Shown piece after piece: positions 1 to 8,110 of a DNA stretch of 18,167 nt. Below the pieces are notes generated by a model that worked only from the letters and a program-made list of their open reading frames with translations, had not been told where the DNA came from and ran no database searches. The translations under genes and the position numbers were made by a program. The first letter of the stretch is position 1. The number at the start of each line of letters is the position of its first letter. The stretch comes from HGM11788 sp964654945. Lineage in GTDB: Bacteria; Bacillota; Clostridia; Lachnospirales; CAG-274. Location: positions 1-18,167 of the forward strand of contig CAZZLN010000043.1 of assembly GCA_964654945.1 (NCBI GenBank), given 5' to 3'.

Positions 1-20
1 GTATTCATCATTTCACTGCC

Positions 21-1874
21 TTAATAAAATTTTATAAGTGTTTCGGATTTTAGCTCACAGGTCTTAATTTTCAATCCCTTACAGCTTTGCTTAATTCCAT
101 AACAGGGTGAATAGAACTTATCTGTAATTTCGGCACTGCCGTCAAATTTTACACTGCCATTTATTTTTTCAGAGCTTATATATGCCCTATTATCCTTTAA
201 TTTTACGTTTATATCGGGACCAAAAACAAAATTTATATATTTTTCACCCTTTTCATTAAATTCATCAGTAATTCTAAGGGTAGATTTTTTATCAAATTCA
301 AATGTTCTTCTGTGTATGCAGGGCTGATAACCGTTATGCTCAGCCTTCAACACAATTTTATCATCATACTCACTATATTCCAAAAGCTTACACTTTGCCT
401 TTTTGCCCCATAAAAAAGCACCGAGCATTTCAGACTGGTCTTTATCGCCTATTGAAACTGTATTATGATTTTCGGTTTTTCTGAAATAATTTCTGCTTTT
501 TAAATCACAATGATAAATATATGTACCAATATCCGCAAATACACTTTCCCCTTCATAAAAAAGCTGAAAGCTGAGAGCGTCGGCATGACCATGAGCCGCA
601 ATACTTCCAAAGCCTAAATCACCATGGTCAATTCCAATAAGTATTTTTCCGTCATTGCTTCTTAAAACAGAGTTTCCTCCCTCTTTATAGCATACGGATT
701 TTTGATTATTATACAAAGGCTTTTTTTGCGCCTCTATAATTTCATCGTCCGTAAAAAGCCATCTGATTGTTTTGTTATGGTCAAAATCACAGTATTTTTT
801 ATTCAAAAGACAGCTGAAAATTTCCAAAACATATTTATAATGATTTATTTTGCCCCCCTGCAAATCGAGAATTTTGCCCTCATCATTATCACCAAATTCA
901 ACAATCTCGCCATATTTGCCCATACAGTCTGCAACATACATACACATTTTATCAAGGCTGTTTTCCCAGCTTTCAGGCACCGGAATATTATTCTTTTTTA
1001 AAAGCCTGAGCATAAGACCCATAGCCTCCATATAAAAGCTCTGGTAATGAAGGGAAAGCTCTTTGTTAATTCCGTCCGGATAATTTTGGAGAACAAGCTC
1101 TCTTGTAAGTATTTTAACTGCAGCCTCAACCCATTTATCAAAGCCGAACAAAATGCCGCTTTGACCTATAGCATAAGCTTCAACTATAAGATGATTATTG
1201 GCTGAAGAATATCTTGAATAGTGATTTGAAATATAATCAGTCATATTAAGTATGCCTGTTTTAAGCTTATCAATTATTTCACAAGGCACATTTTCTGCTT
1301 TTGAAAGAAAAGCACAGGCATAGCACCAGTTAGATGCTCTTATGGCAATTTCCATAACACTTACATAGCTTATTCCCCAAAGAAACGGGTTTTTTTCATT
1401 CCAATCTTCAAACTGTAATATAAATTCATCTAAATATTTTTTATCATTTGTAACATAATAATTTTCTGCAAGTATTGCAAATTGAAAATGCCGGTTTAGT
1501 TCCCAGTTTGTTCTGGCATCACCAATATCATCTCTCTGTTTATATTCAAGATTATAAGAAAATTTCATATTCCATTTATTATGAGTTTGAAATCCACCAA
1601 ACCAGTCTTTTTTATATTTATTATAATCAAATCCGCCTAAAAGCTGAATTTGATTTTCTGCAAACTCATTATTTTTATAATTCAAAAAAAGAAGTTCAGA
1701 CTGAAATGAAAGACCCTTTAATTTATCATTAAACAGTCTGTCAACTACAGCAGCAGGCTTTGATTTAAACAGCTTTTCCTCTTTTTTCTGCATAAGCTTC
1801 CGGGATATACGCCAAATTACTTCAGGTATACTCATAGCCTGCAGACGATTAAACAGCCACTTAATATCAGCCAT
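21..1874 (-). CDS. Heparinase II/III-like protein (polysaccharide lyase fold)
   Basis: 617 residues, complete. The N-terminal half (about residues 1-320) is helical, as in the alpha/alpha toroid of this superfamily. It carries an Asn-Asn-His at 226-228 and a Tyr-rich stretch around Y277, the regions that hold catalytic residues in alginate lyase/heparinase II-type enzymes. The C-terminal half matches the Hepar_II_III beta-sandwich, with the hallmark HGHAD at 428-432 followed by LSF, and a His-Asn-Thr at 470-472. The family cleaves uronic-acid polysaccharides by beta-elimination. There is no signal peptide: residues 1-40 are amphipathic and basic, so the protein is probably cytoplasmic or membrane-associated, as is common for copies encoded in exopolysaccharide clusters. 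The ATG at 1874 has an AGGAGGT site 8 nt upstream and lies 22 bp after the dehydrogenase stop, so they share a transcript. Just past its stop, an ATG-ATG-AAT at 11-6 may begin a further operon gene cut by the window edge. The substrate is not readable from the sequence. Confidence 0.85.
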   Translation of the reverse strand: MADIKWLFNRLQAMSIPEVIWRISRKLMQKKEEKLFKSKPAAVVDRLFNDKLKGLSFQSELLFLNYKNNEFAENQIQLLGGFDYNKYKKDWFGGFQTHNKWNMKFSYNLEYKQRDDIGDARTNWELNRHFQFAILAENYYVTNDKKYLDEFILQFEDWNEKNPFLWGISYVSVMEIAIRASNWCYACAFLSKAENVPCEIIDKLKTGILNMTDYISNHYSRYSSANNHLIVEAYAIGQSGILFGFDKWVEAAVKILTRELVLQNYPDGINKELSLHYQSFYMEAMGLMLRLLKKNNIPVPESWENSLDKMCMYVADCMGKYGEIVEFGDNDEGKILDLQGGKINHYKYVLEIFSCLLNKKYCDFDHNKTIRWLFTDDEIIEAQKKPLYNNQKSVCYKEGGNSVLRSNDGKILIGIDHGDLGFGSIAAHGHADALSFQLFYEGESVFADIGTYIYHCDLKSRNYFRKTENHNTVSIGDKDQSEMLGAFLWGKKAKCKLLEYSEYDDKIVLKAEHNGYQPCIHRRTFEFDKKSTLRITDEFNEKGEKYINFVFGPDINVKLKDNRAYISSEKINGSVKFDGSAEITDKFYSPCYGIKQSCKGLKIKTCELKSETLIKFY

Positions 1875-1896
1875 ACTCTGACCTCCTCTTTTGGAA

Positions 1897-3270
1897 TTAA
1901 AATTCTGTTTTTATCATATCATGGATAATCTCTTTATCCTGAGCAGCATTTTTATTAATATTGCTCCAGCTTATACCCTCATAATTGCCCTCATAATCAA
2001 GCTCATCATACTGTCTTACAAGGTCAACAATAATCTTATTAGGATATTTTTCGGGAAGCTTTTCAAATTCCTTTTCCTTGTTTGTAACAACAAGCACATC
2101 ACTTGCACCTGCAACAGCATCTATATCGTCTGTAACAATATTGTGAAGATGAGGGAGCTTTGCTTCTATAAAATCAGCATTAGTGCCTGTCTTTTTAGAA
2201 ATACTTACATTCTTGTCATAAATATGTATTTCATAGCCTTTTCCAAGAAGATTTTCAACTACATCCACAATAGGGCTGCATCTTAAATCATCAGTACCTG
2301 CCTTAAAGCTAAGTCCCATAATACCGATTTTTTTCTTGCCCTTGCTTTCAATAATTTCAACAGCATTCTTTTTTTGAAGCTCATTGCTTGGATTGATAGC
2401 ATTAATAACAGGAACATCAATATATAAATCATGTGCAAGAGTTCTAAAAGCCTTTGAATCCTTAGGCAAACAAGAGCCGCCATAAGCAAATCCCGGCTTA
2501 AAATAATAAGGAGAGATATTAAGCTGTGTATCCTTGCAGAATATTTCCATAACCTTATGACTGTCAATACCAAGACCCTTGCAGATATTACCAACTTCAT
2601 TACCAAACACAATTTTAAGTGCATGATAGGTATTATTAACATATTTCATAATTTCAGCAACTTCAATATCAGTAGAAACAAATTCTCCCGAAATTTCCTT
2701 ATAAAGCTCTCTGAATTTATTTTCAGCATATTCGCTGTCTGTACCTATAAGAGTTAATGGAGGATTGAGATAATCCTGAACAGCAGTTCCCTCACGAAGA
2801 AATTCAGGATTTGAAACTACAGTAAAGTCTTTTCCTCTTTCCTTGCCTGATGCCTCTGCTATAATTTCTCCCACCTTTTTATTAGTACCGGGTAAAACTG
2901 TGCTTCTTATTGCAACAATATGAAAATCATATTTATCTTTCATAGCTTCGCCAATCTGACGTGCTGCATCATAAATATAATTAAGATTAAGGTGTCCCTC
3001 TTTACTGCTTGGAGTGCCTACAACAATAAATGAAATTTCTGAATTATGCACTGCATAGTGATAATCCATTGTGGCTTCTAAAAGACCATTATCATGGGCT
3101 TGTTTTATAAGTTCCTCAATTTCAGCTTCTATAATTGTGGGACGTCCCTGATTAATAAGATTAACCTTATTTTCAGATACATCATTGCCTATAACATGAT
3201 GTCCCAGCTTTGCACAGCAGGCAGCTCCCACACAGCCAACATAGCCAAGTCCAAAAATACTTATATTCAT
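1897..3270 (-). CDS. Nucleotide-sugar 6-dehydrogenase, AlgD-like (UDP-glucose/GDP-mannose dehydrogenase family)
   Basis: 457 residues. It oxidises a nucleotide hexose to the uronic acid with two NAD+. The N-terminal Rossmann motif GLGYVG is at 7-12, the central NPEFLRE at 154-160, Lys210 is in the helix preceding the active site, and the catalytic Cys267 is in GGSCLPKD (264-271). The C-terminal UDPGDH domain follows, with GLSFKAGTDD after about residue 320. Several segments (RSTVLPGT, GLSFKAGTDDLR, and a C-terminal LPH/D-LD-V-SDVLV pattern) agree with what I remember of Pseudomonas GDP-mannose dehydrogenase AlgD, whose catalytic Cys is also near 268. The substrate could therefore be GDP-mannose rather than UDP-glucose; this is inference. 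An in-frame ATG 15 nt upstream (3285) is unlikely to be the start, because the GGGAGGT ribosome site overlaps it and is spaced for the ATG at 3270. It sits 30 bp after the nucleotidyltransferase gene. Confidence 0.9.
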   Translation of the reverse strand: MNISIFGLGYVGCVGAACCAKLGHHVIGNDVSENKVNLINQGRPTIIEAEIEELIKQAHDNGLLEATMDYHYAVHNSEISFIVVGTPSSKEGHLNLNYIYDAARQIGEAMKDKYDFHIVAIRSTVLPGTNKKVGEIIAEASGKERGKDFTVVSNPEFLREGTAVQDYLNPPLTLIGTDSEYAENKFRELYKEISGEFVSTDIEVAEIMKYVNNTYHALKIVFGNEVGNICKGLGIDSHKVMEIFCKDTQLNISPYYFKPGFAYGGSCLPKDSKAFRTLAHDLYIDVPVINAINPSNELQKKNAVEIIESKGKKKIGIMGLSFKAGTDDLRCSPIVDVVENLLGKGYEIHIYDKNVSISKKTGTNADFIEAKLPHLHNIVTDDIDAVAGASDVLVVTNKEKEFEKLPEKYPNKIIVDLVRQYDELDYEGNYEGISWSNINKNAAQDKEIIHDMIKTEF

Positions 3271-3300
3271 AATAAAACCTCCCATAGTCTGTTACATTTA

Positions 3301-4488
3301 TTATTGTTTAAGTCCAATTTTATTAATAAGCTCTTTATGCTTTTTTGCATCATCATTACTTTTAAGAGCTTGTCCTATACGCTTAAAACTGTTTTCTCCG
3401 GTTGAAACTCTCAGCCGCCACAGCTTAATCCAGCCTAAAGGCAGAAGCCATTTAGAAGTTCCCTCAAACCATACATATCTTTTTGTCATATTTTTATAGC
3501 TTGGGAAAATAATTTTCAGCAGATTTATAAATCTTAATGTCAAGGAATTACCGCTGCTTCCTATTCTTATAGCATCTAAATTTTTATTGACATCGCCAAA
3601 AATTCCTCCGGCTAGGATATATTCCTCAATAACACAAATTTCATCTTTATTAAGCTGTGTTTTATCAAGGGGTATATCTGTGCCAAACCATTTTTCGCAT
3701 AATAAAAATATTACCTTTGAAAAATCATATAGTTTAAGATATTCAAGCTGCTCTCTGATATAATCCCAGTCAAGCTTATCTTTTAATTTATCGGCAAAAA
3801 CAGCTATGTCAAGAATCATCCTTACACCACAGCCTCCGTTTTTGAAATGTTTTGCCATATGAACAATAAGGTATATAAAATGATACTCTCTGTTAAGCTC
3901 AAAGGTGTGATTTTCAACATTTTCACAATGGCTGAAGCAATCTTTAAAATAATCTGTATAATCAATATCCTCAAATAAATTTTTACTCACAAGCTTTGTA
4001 TGAATTTCAAAACATATATTATTTTTAACATAATTTCTGACGGTTTTTTTTGAATCCATTTCATCAAAGGCAAACCCAAAGCTTAATAAAAGCTTATGAA
4101 CCTTGTTTTGATTATTTTCATCGATTATAATATCAATATCACCCATAGTTCTAAATTCCTTATGGGGATAATAATTTCTAAGCACATAGCCTTTAAACAC
4201 AATATGCCTTATATTATTTTGATTTAAAATGCCTATTAGCTGTTTAGTAATAATTTCCTGAATTGCTGAAAATTTAAGTGTACCGAGGAATGCCTTTTTC
4301 AGCCTGTTTAAAACATCTGCATCATCACATATATTTTTATCCTTAATATAATGATATACTATTGCACTAAGGTTATTGTCAACTGCAAGAGATGTTATTT
4401 TTTTCCAGTCAGCATTCTCAATCTGTGCAATACCGCCCTTTATATAAGACGATATTATCCTGATAAAATTTTCTGATTGAACTTCCAT
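3301..4488 (-). CDS. Nucleotidyltransferase-fold protein (NTP_transf_5-like)
   Basis: 395 residues. The region from about 70 to 165 shows the polymerase-beta-type nucleotidyltransferase pattern: K99-G100 (the family usually has a K-G before the acceptor helix), the two metal-binding aspartates D117 and D119 in GDIDI, and a third carboxylate E161 in FEIH. The remainder is helical (about 200-300) with a basic C-terminus. This matches the uncharacterised 'putative nucleotidyltransferase' family often found in capsule and lasso-peptide loci. The transferred group and acceptor are unknown. A longer reading frame could begin with TTG at 4521, but that codon lies at or within a few bases of the predicted transcription start of the promoter at 4535-4564, so I place the start at the ATG at 4488. 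Its ribosome site is weak (GAGTGGTG about 6 nt upstream); GTG codons at 4500 and 4497 are alternatives. First gene of the three-gene operon. Confidence 0.75.
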   Translation of the reverse strand: MEVQSENFIRIISSYIKGGIAQIENADWKKITSLAVDNNLSAIVYHYIKDKNICDDADVLNRLKKAFLGTLKFSAIQEIITKQLIGILNQNNIRHIVFKGYVLRNYYPHKEFRTMGDIDIIIDENNQNKVHKLLLSFGFAFDEMDSKKTVRNYVKNNICFEIHTKLVSKNLFEDIDYTDYFKDCFSHCENVENHTFELNREYHFIYLIVHMAKHFKNGGCGVRMILDIAVFADKLKDKLDWDYIREQLEYLKLYDFSKVIFLLCEKWFGTDIPLDKTQLNKDEICVIEEYILAGGIFGDVNKNLDAIRIGSSGNSLTLRFINLLKIIFPSYKNMTKRYVWFEGTSKWLLPLGWIKLWRLRVSTGENSFKRIGQALKSNDDAKKHKELINKIGLKQ

Positions 4489-4534
4489 AAAAAACACCAC
4501 TCGGCAAAATATACTTATCAAAACATCATTTTTT

Positions 4535-4564
4535 ATTTTATCACATATATAAACAACTTGTCAA
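4535..4564 (-). promoter_or_regulatory. Sigma-A type promoter of the polysaccharide operon
   Basis: On the minus strand, TTGACA (4564-4559) is followed by an 18-bp spacer and TAAAAT (4540-4535). Transcription would start near 4528, leaving a leader of about 40 nt before the ATG at 4488. This is what decides that start over the upstream TTG. No hairpin was seen in the leader. Confidence 0.7.
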
Positions 4565-4746
4565 CATTATTTATTTCATATGCAGCAAAGTTATTGAGGT
4601 ACAATAGATAGGCAACACTTAAAATAAAAAAGTAAGGCAATTTGCGGCCTTTAAAGCGGTTTTTTGAGTTTTTAAATGTAAAAGGTATTATAAATTATCT
4701 GTATAAAACAGTAAAGATTATAATTTCAGTACTTATATGTATAAAT
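4565..4746. other. Intergenic spacer, no gene recognised
   Basis: AT-rich spacer between the terminator of the five-gene operon and the promoter of the next one. It contains a GC-richer island around 4640-4665 with a direct GCGG repeat around CTTTAAAG. I could not fold this into a convincing hairpin or match it to a known RNA, and no reading frame with a ribosome site stands out. Confidence 0.4.
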
Positions 4747-4772
4747 AAAAAAAGAGGCAAAACCTCTTTTTT
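4747..4772 (-). terminator. Rho-independent terminator of the ligase/M14 operon
   Basis: AAAGAGG (4751-4757), a 5-nt loop and CCTCTTT (4763-4769), extended by flanking A/T pairs. Read on the minus strand it is followed by a T-rich run (TTTTATTTAT). It overlaps the TAA stop of the last gene (4771-4773). The flanking A and T runs mean it could also work on the plus strand. Confidence 0.85.
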
Positions 4773-5709
4773 ATTTAACAATTCTAAAAACTCTTGAGCC
4801 TTCATAAACATAAGGTCCATAAGCAGTATAAAATATCTTTCCGTCAATCGGAGATGTAAGCGTCTGAATAATGTTTCCCTCATATGGGTCAAGTATATAT
4901 CCTAAAATAGTACCGCTGTTTACCATATCACCAACATGAGTGCATTTATGCAGAACCCCTGCTTTTCCTGCTCTTACAGAAGCCATATCTCTTGACTGAA
5001 TAAGCCTTGATGTTTCTCCCGTATCGGCCTCACCTTTAATTACACCTTGTTTTATTAAAAATCTTTCAACAGTTTTTACAGACAATATGCCTGCATTTTC
5101 GTCAATTCTTGAAGTCTTGCCCATATAAAGTGAAAAAGCATTTGTGCCAAAAATTTGCCAGTTGTAATTAAGAGTGGTAGTATCATAAGGTCTTGAATTA
5201 CGAACAAGCACATAAGGCAATCCAAAATCCTTTGCCATTTCAACATTTTCATAGCCCGTTCTCATCATTCTTACATGGGGAATAAATCTTCCTGAAATGT
5301 AAAAGCTTGTAAAATGGATACCATATTCATATCCCTTTACATATTCAAAAACCGCATAAGCTATTCTCTGAGTGGTTTCTCCCTTGTTATAACCCGGAAA
5401 CATTCTGTTAATATCAGTATTATCCATTGCCCAAAATCTTTTTTCAATATTGATAGAAAAATTATTTACAGTCGGAATAACAACAATTGACTTGCCCTTT
5501 TCAATTCTGCCCTGTATTTCTGCATCTTTAAAATATGCTATAAGCTGGGAGCAGTTATACATCTGTTGAGCCTCATTACCTCTTGTAGCACCTACAATTG
5601 CCATAGTTTTTTCGCAATCAGGGTTATCCAAATCTCCAAATCTGTAAGCAGTTATCCTCATAGTATCTCTATAGGGAGATTTTAATTCATAAATTGTTTC
5701 TTTAATCAT
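4771..5709 (-). CDS. Degenerate M14-type succinylglutamate desuccinylase/aspartoacylase paralogue
   Basis: 312 residues. The fold follows its upstream neighbour throughout: beta strand plus the motif TRGNE (42-46), NR-FPG (101-106), IHFTS (131-135), and a C-terminal barrel-sandwich domain (about 250-312) with paired Gly and a VYEGS-like end. In active family members the first motif is HG-E, with His and Glu binding zinc. Here the His position is Arg43. The upstream protein's Asp-Ile-His is Gly-Ile-His132 here, and its catalytic-type Glu195 aligns with Tyr195. Two or three key residues are therefore missing, and the protein is probably not a zinc hydrolase. It may be a binding or regulatory subunit paired with the preceding gene product; this is inference. 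The start is the ATG at 5709, with AGGAGGT 7-8 nt upstream lying inside the last codons of the preceding gene. The two genes overlap by 8 bp, so translation is coupled. A GTG at 5718 is possible but overlaps the ribosome site. Confidence 0.8.
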   Translation of the reverse strand: MIKETIYELKSPYRDTMRITAYRFGDLDNPDCEKTMAIVGATRGNEAQQMYNCSQLIAYFKDAEIQGRIEKGKSIVVIPTVNNFSINIEKRFWAMDNTDINRMFPGYNKGETTQRIAYAVFEYVKGYEYGIHFTSFYISGRFIPHVRMMRTGYENVEMAKDFGLPYVLVRNSRPYDTTTLNYNWQIFGTNAFSLYMGKTSRIDENAGILSVKTVERFLIKQGVIKGEADTGETSRLIQSRDMASVRAGKAGVLHKCTHVGDMVNSGTILGYILDPYEGNIIQTLTSPIDGKIFYTAYGPYVYEGSRVFRIVK

Positions 5710-6664
5710 CAGACTCACCTCCTAAAAGTCTTGCTATGAGTGAGCCTTCATAAACAACCGGATATTCTCTAAGTGTAAAAAGCAAACCATTGCATGGAGA
5801 AAGAATTTTATCCTTTACACTTCCTGTCAGAGGGTCAATAATATCTCCTATATGCTCTCCCTTTTTCATAACATCACTATGTTTAGCCTTCTGCACAAAT
5901 ATGCCTGAAGCATTTGCATTTATAAAAAACACCTCTTTGTTTTCAGAAGTAACGGTCTTATGTTTTTCACCTCTGAAAACATTATCCTCAAGCCACATAC
6001 CCATACTTTTCATAGTGTTGAATATACCGTCTGTAAGCTGTCTGCAATAGCTTTTTGTAATTCTCATACCAACACCGGCTTCAATAACAACACAAGGCAC
6101 TTTTCTGTCATTTAGCGAATAACAGAGTGTAGATTCTAAAACTGTAGCATTAGGATGTATCCAAAGAAAATCAAGATTTAATTTTTCAGCAATGGGAATA
6201 AGCTTTTTGCCCATATTTTCATTAATTCTTGCCTGGGGAATTTCAGTAAGAAATATATTGCTTGCGTGAATATCAAGTACAAGGTCGCAGCCAATAAGGC
6301 TGTCTATAATATCGTGGGCAATAATATCAATCATGGTACCCTGTTCATCACCGGGAAATACTCTGTTCATATCTAAATCAAAACTTGGAATACCTCTTTC
6401 AATTGAATCAATACCAAGAGGGTTTGTTGCAGGATATATATCTACAATACCATTTAAAAATTCAGGATGCTCCTTTATTCTCTCAGCAACCATATAGGCA
6501 ACATACTGACCTTCAAGCTCATCTCCGTGAGTGCCTGTTACAACAGCAAGTCTTTTAAGGCGTTTACCCTTTATTTTAGCACTTTGATAACGACATCTCT
6601 TTATTTCGAGAGTTTCATCTACAGGTAAACGTGTAGATGAAACGGTTTCTACCTTAGTTATCAT
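5702..6664 (-). CDS. M14-type zinc hydrolase, succinylglutamate desuccinylase/aspartoacylase family
   Basis: 320 residues. It shows a complete active-site set for the AstE/AspA (M14-like) family: H46 and E49 in THGDE, N100-R101 in DLDMNR-FPG (substrate carboxylate binding), H133 in DIHAS, and the catalytic-type E195 in IEAGVG. A C-terminal barrel-sandwich domain runs from about 255 to 320 and ends in VYEGS-I-R. Family members cleave amide bonds of N-acylated amino acids or remove C-terminal residues. Co-transcription with an ATP-grasp ligase suggests a peptide or acyl-amino-acid substrate, but this is not shown. The start is the ATG at 6664, overlapping the transglutaminase stop by 11 bp. In-frame GTG (6673) and TTG (6676) also exist, and the ribosome site is weak for all three, which fits translational coupling. 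Confidence 0.87.
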   Translation of the reverse strand: MITKVETVSSTRLPVDETLEIKRCRYQSAKIKGKRLKRLAVVTGTHGDELEGQYVAYMVAERIKEHPEFLNGIVDIYPATNPLGIDSIERGIPSFDLDMNRVFPGDEQGTMIDIIAHDIIDSLIGCDLVLDIHASNIFLTEIPQARINENMGKKLIPIAEKLNLDFLWIHPNATVLESTLCYSLNDRKVPCVVIEAGVGMRITKSYCRQLTDGIFNTMKSMGMWLEDNVFRGEKHKTVTSENKEVFFINANASGIFVQKAKHSDVMKKGEHIGDIIDPLTGSVKDKILSPCNGLLFTLREYPVVYEGSLIARLLGGESDD

Positions 6665-7439
6665 AGATTTCACCAACCTTAACCATAATCTCTGAATTTT
6701 GAGTAACTATGCCCTTTTTACAGGCAAAGCAGCCTCTTTCGACACTGCAGTCATAGCTATCTCTGCCCTGACCAAGCTTTATATAGCCATAGTCAACAGC
6801 CTTATTATGGGTAGGGTCAAAACCATACCATATACCATTGTCATAATATTCAATCCATGCATGAGTTTCCCCTTCACCTTCGATAAAACCGTCACAGTAT
6901 CTTGCAGGTATTTTAGCAAGCTTTAAAAGTGTAATTGCAATATGGGCATAGTCCTGACATACACCCTGTTTTTTATCAAAAGCTTCAGCAGCAGTTGTTA
7001 AAATATCTGTAGAATTAGGAGTGTAGGTCATATAATTATATACCATTTCACAAATTGCAGAAACATCATTTTTAATATTTCCGGTTAAAGGAATACCCTT
7101 AAAAAATTGTATAATTTCATCACTTGCTTTTGTTCCGGAACTTTCATAAAGATAAATTTTTTCAAGATCTTCCATAAGCTTATAGTGACTTGCAAGAACC
7201 TTGCCCTTTACTGAAAAGGCAAATTTATTATGCTCTTTATTGATTGTGCCGTTAATAGTTTTGTTTCCGAAGGAATCTTCGCCTATAGAATAGCTGCATT
7301 CAGGTTCTAAGGTGATTTTTATATCGTATATTCTCTGAAAAACAGTATCCTTAGGCAGGCATTTAAGCACAAAATTATGATTTATAATAGGTAAATCAAA
7401 TGTTATTTTAGTTGTAAAATCAAATTCATATCTTTTCAT
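6654..7439 (-). CDS. Transglutaminase-like cysteine protease
   Basis: 261 residues. An N-terminal beta-rich region (1-100) resembles the bacterial transglutaminase N-terminal domain. A transglutaminase core follows with the Cys-His-Asp triad: C161 in GVCQDYAH, H193 in ETHAW, D208 in FDPT. No signal peptide, so it is cytoplasmic. In bacteria this family is mostly proteolytic or amide-hydrolysing rather than crosslinking, and it is known to co-occur with alpha-E and circularly permuted ATP-grasp genes. The ATG at 7439 has AGGTGAT just upstream and lies 11 bp after the alpha-E stop. The C-terminus has three Cys (in a region after residue 225) beyond the catalytic core; I cannot assign them a role. 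Confidence 0.88.
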   Translation of the reverse strand: MKRYEFDFTTKITFDLPIINHNFVLKCLPKDTVFQRIYDIKITLEPECSYSIGEDSFGNKTINGTINKEHNKFAFSVKGKVLASHYKLMEDLEKIYLYESSGTKASDEIIQFFKGIPLTGNIKNDVSAICEMVYNYMTYTPNSTDILTTAAEAFDKKQGVCQDYAHIAITLLKLAKIPARYCDGFIEGEGETHAWIEYYDNGIWYGFDPTHNKAVDYGYIKLGQGRDSYDCSVERGCFACKKGIVTQNSEIMVKVGEIYDN

Positions 7440-7450
7440 AGCATCACCTC

Positions 7451-8110
7451 TTATTTTAAAAGTCTGTTTACACAGGCTTCAATTTTTTCAAAATCAGGAT
7501 CACTTTCCTGTGCAAACAATTCTTCAAGGTCATTACAATTATTTTCAGAATCAATATGTTTTATGTAACGGCTTAGTCTTCTTTTACAGCCATCAATTTT
7601 ATAAGAATTTCTGCCAAAGCGATAGAAAAGATCTAATCTTTCAATATATTTTCCGATTTTAACAGTATCTCTTACACTATCGTCAATAATATAATCATCA
7701 ACTGCACCCCAAAAGCTCATAAGGTTATCAATAACTTTCTGCAAATCAAAAACTCTGCATTCATCATTAAATGATCTTAAAACATTGTTATATGCAAGCT
7801 GAATATAGGCAACAGTTTCAGTGTCAATCTGTTCTCTTAAAACAATTGAATTGTCATAAGCCATACCAAGAGAATAAGCAACACTTGATGTGCAGTTTTT
7901 ATCTGTAATCATTGTCTTTAAAAATTCCTCTTTATTATTGAATTTATAATCCAGACCAAGCTTAGCACAAAAATCGTCATAAGCATTTTCTTCAAAATCA
8001 ACCATTCTGTCATAAAATTCTGTTATGATTTGAGAGATTTTATATGCTCTCTCTGCATATCTTCCCAGCCAATAAAGGCAGTTTGCCTTGTTTACTGATA
8101 CATTATCCAT
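7451..8110 (-). CDS. Alpha-E domain protein (short form)
   Basis: 219 residues, predicted all-helical. Recognisable alpha-E features in order: YWLGRYAERA at 13-22, AYDNSIVLREQI at 84-95, SFWG at 132-135, and IGKYIERLDLF at 152-162. The family's biochemical role is unknown. It is usually encoded beside circularly permuted ATP-grasp ligases and transglutaminase-like proteases. From memory of the family this copy is short (usual length about 300 residues), with the middle and end compressed. The start at 8110 overlaps the ATP-grasp gene's end by 19 bp. An AGGAGG about 12 nt upstream and an AAGGA 3 nt upstream lie within the preceding gene. Confidence 0.85.
   Translation of the reverse strand: MDNVSVNKANCLYWLGRYAERAYKISQIITEFYDRMVDFEENAYDDFCAKLGLDYKFNNKEEFLKTMITDKNCTSSVAYSLGMAYDNSIVLREQIDTETVAYIQLAYNNVLRSFNDECRVFDLQKVIDNLMSFWGAVDDYIIDDSVRDTVKIGKYIERLDLFYRFGRNSYKIDGCKRRLSRYIKHIDSENNCNDLEELFAQESDPDFEKIEACVNRLLK

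Noticed and set aside
1..20. Possible start of another minus-strand operon gene (ATG-ATG-AAT at 11-6)
   Set aside because: Only about three codons are inside the window and the ribosome site is weak, so it is mentioned with the heparinase gene but not called.
2283..2642. Minus-strand open frame overlapping the dehydrogenase
   Set aside because: It is an alternate frame of the dehydrogenase gene, hydrophobic by codon shift, with no independent start signals.
4489..4521. N-terminal extension of the nucleotidyltransferase from a TTG at 4521
   Set aside because: The TTG lies at or within a few bases of the predicted transcription start and has no ribosome site; the ATG at 4488 fits better.
4620..4740. 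Structured RNA or riboswitch in the spacer left of the M14 genes
   Set aside because: The GC-richer island forms direct repeats rather than a stem, and no known riboswitch core was recognised.
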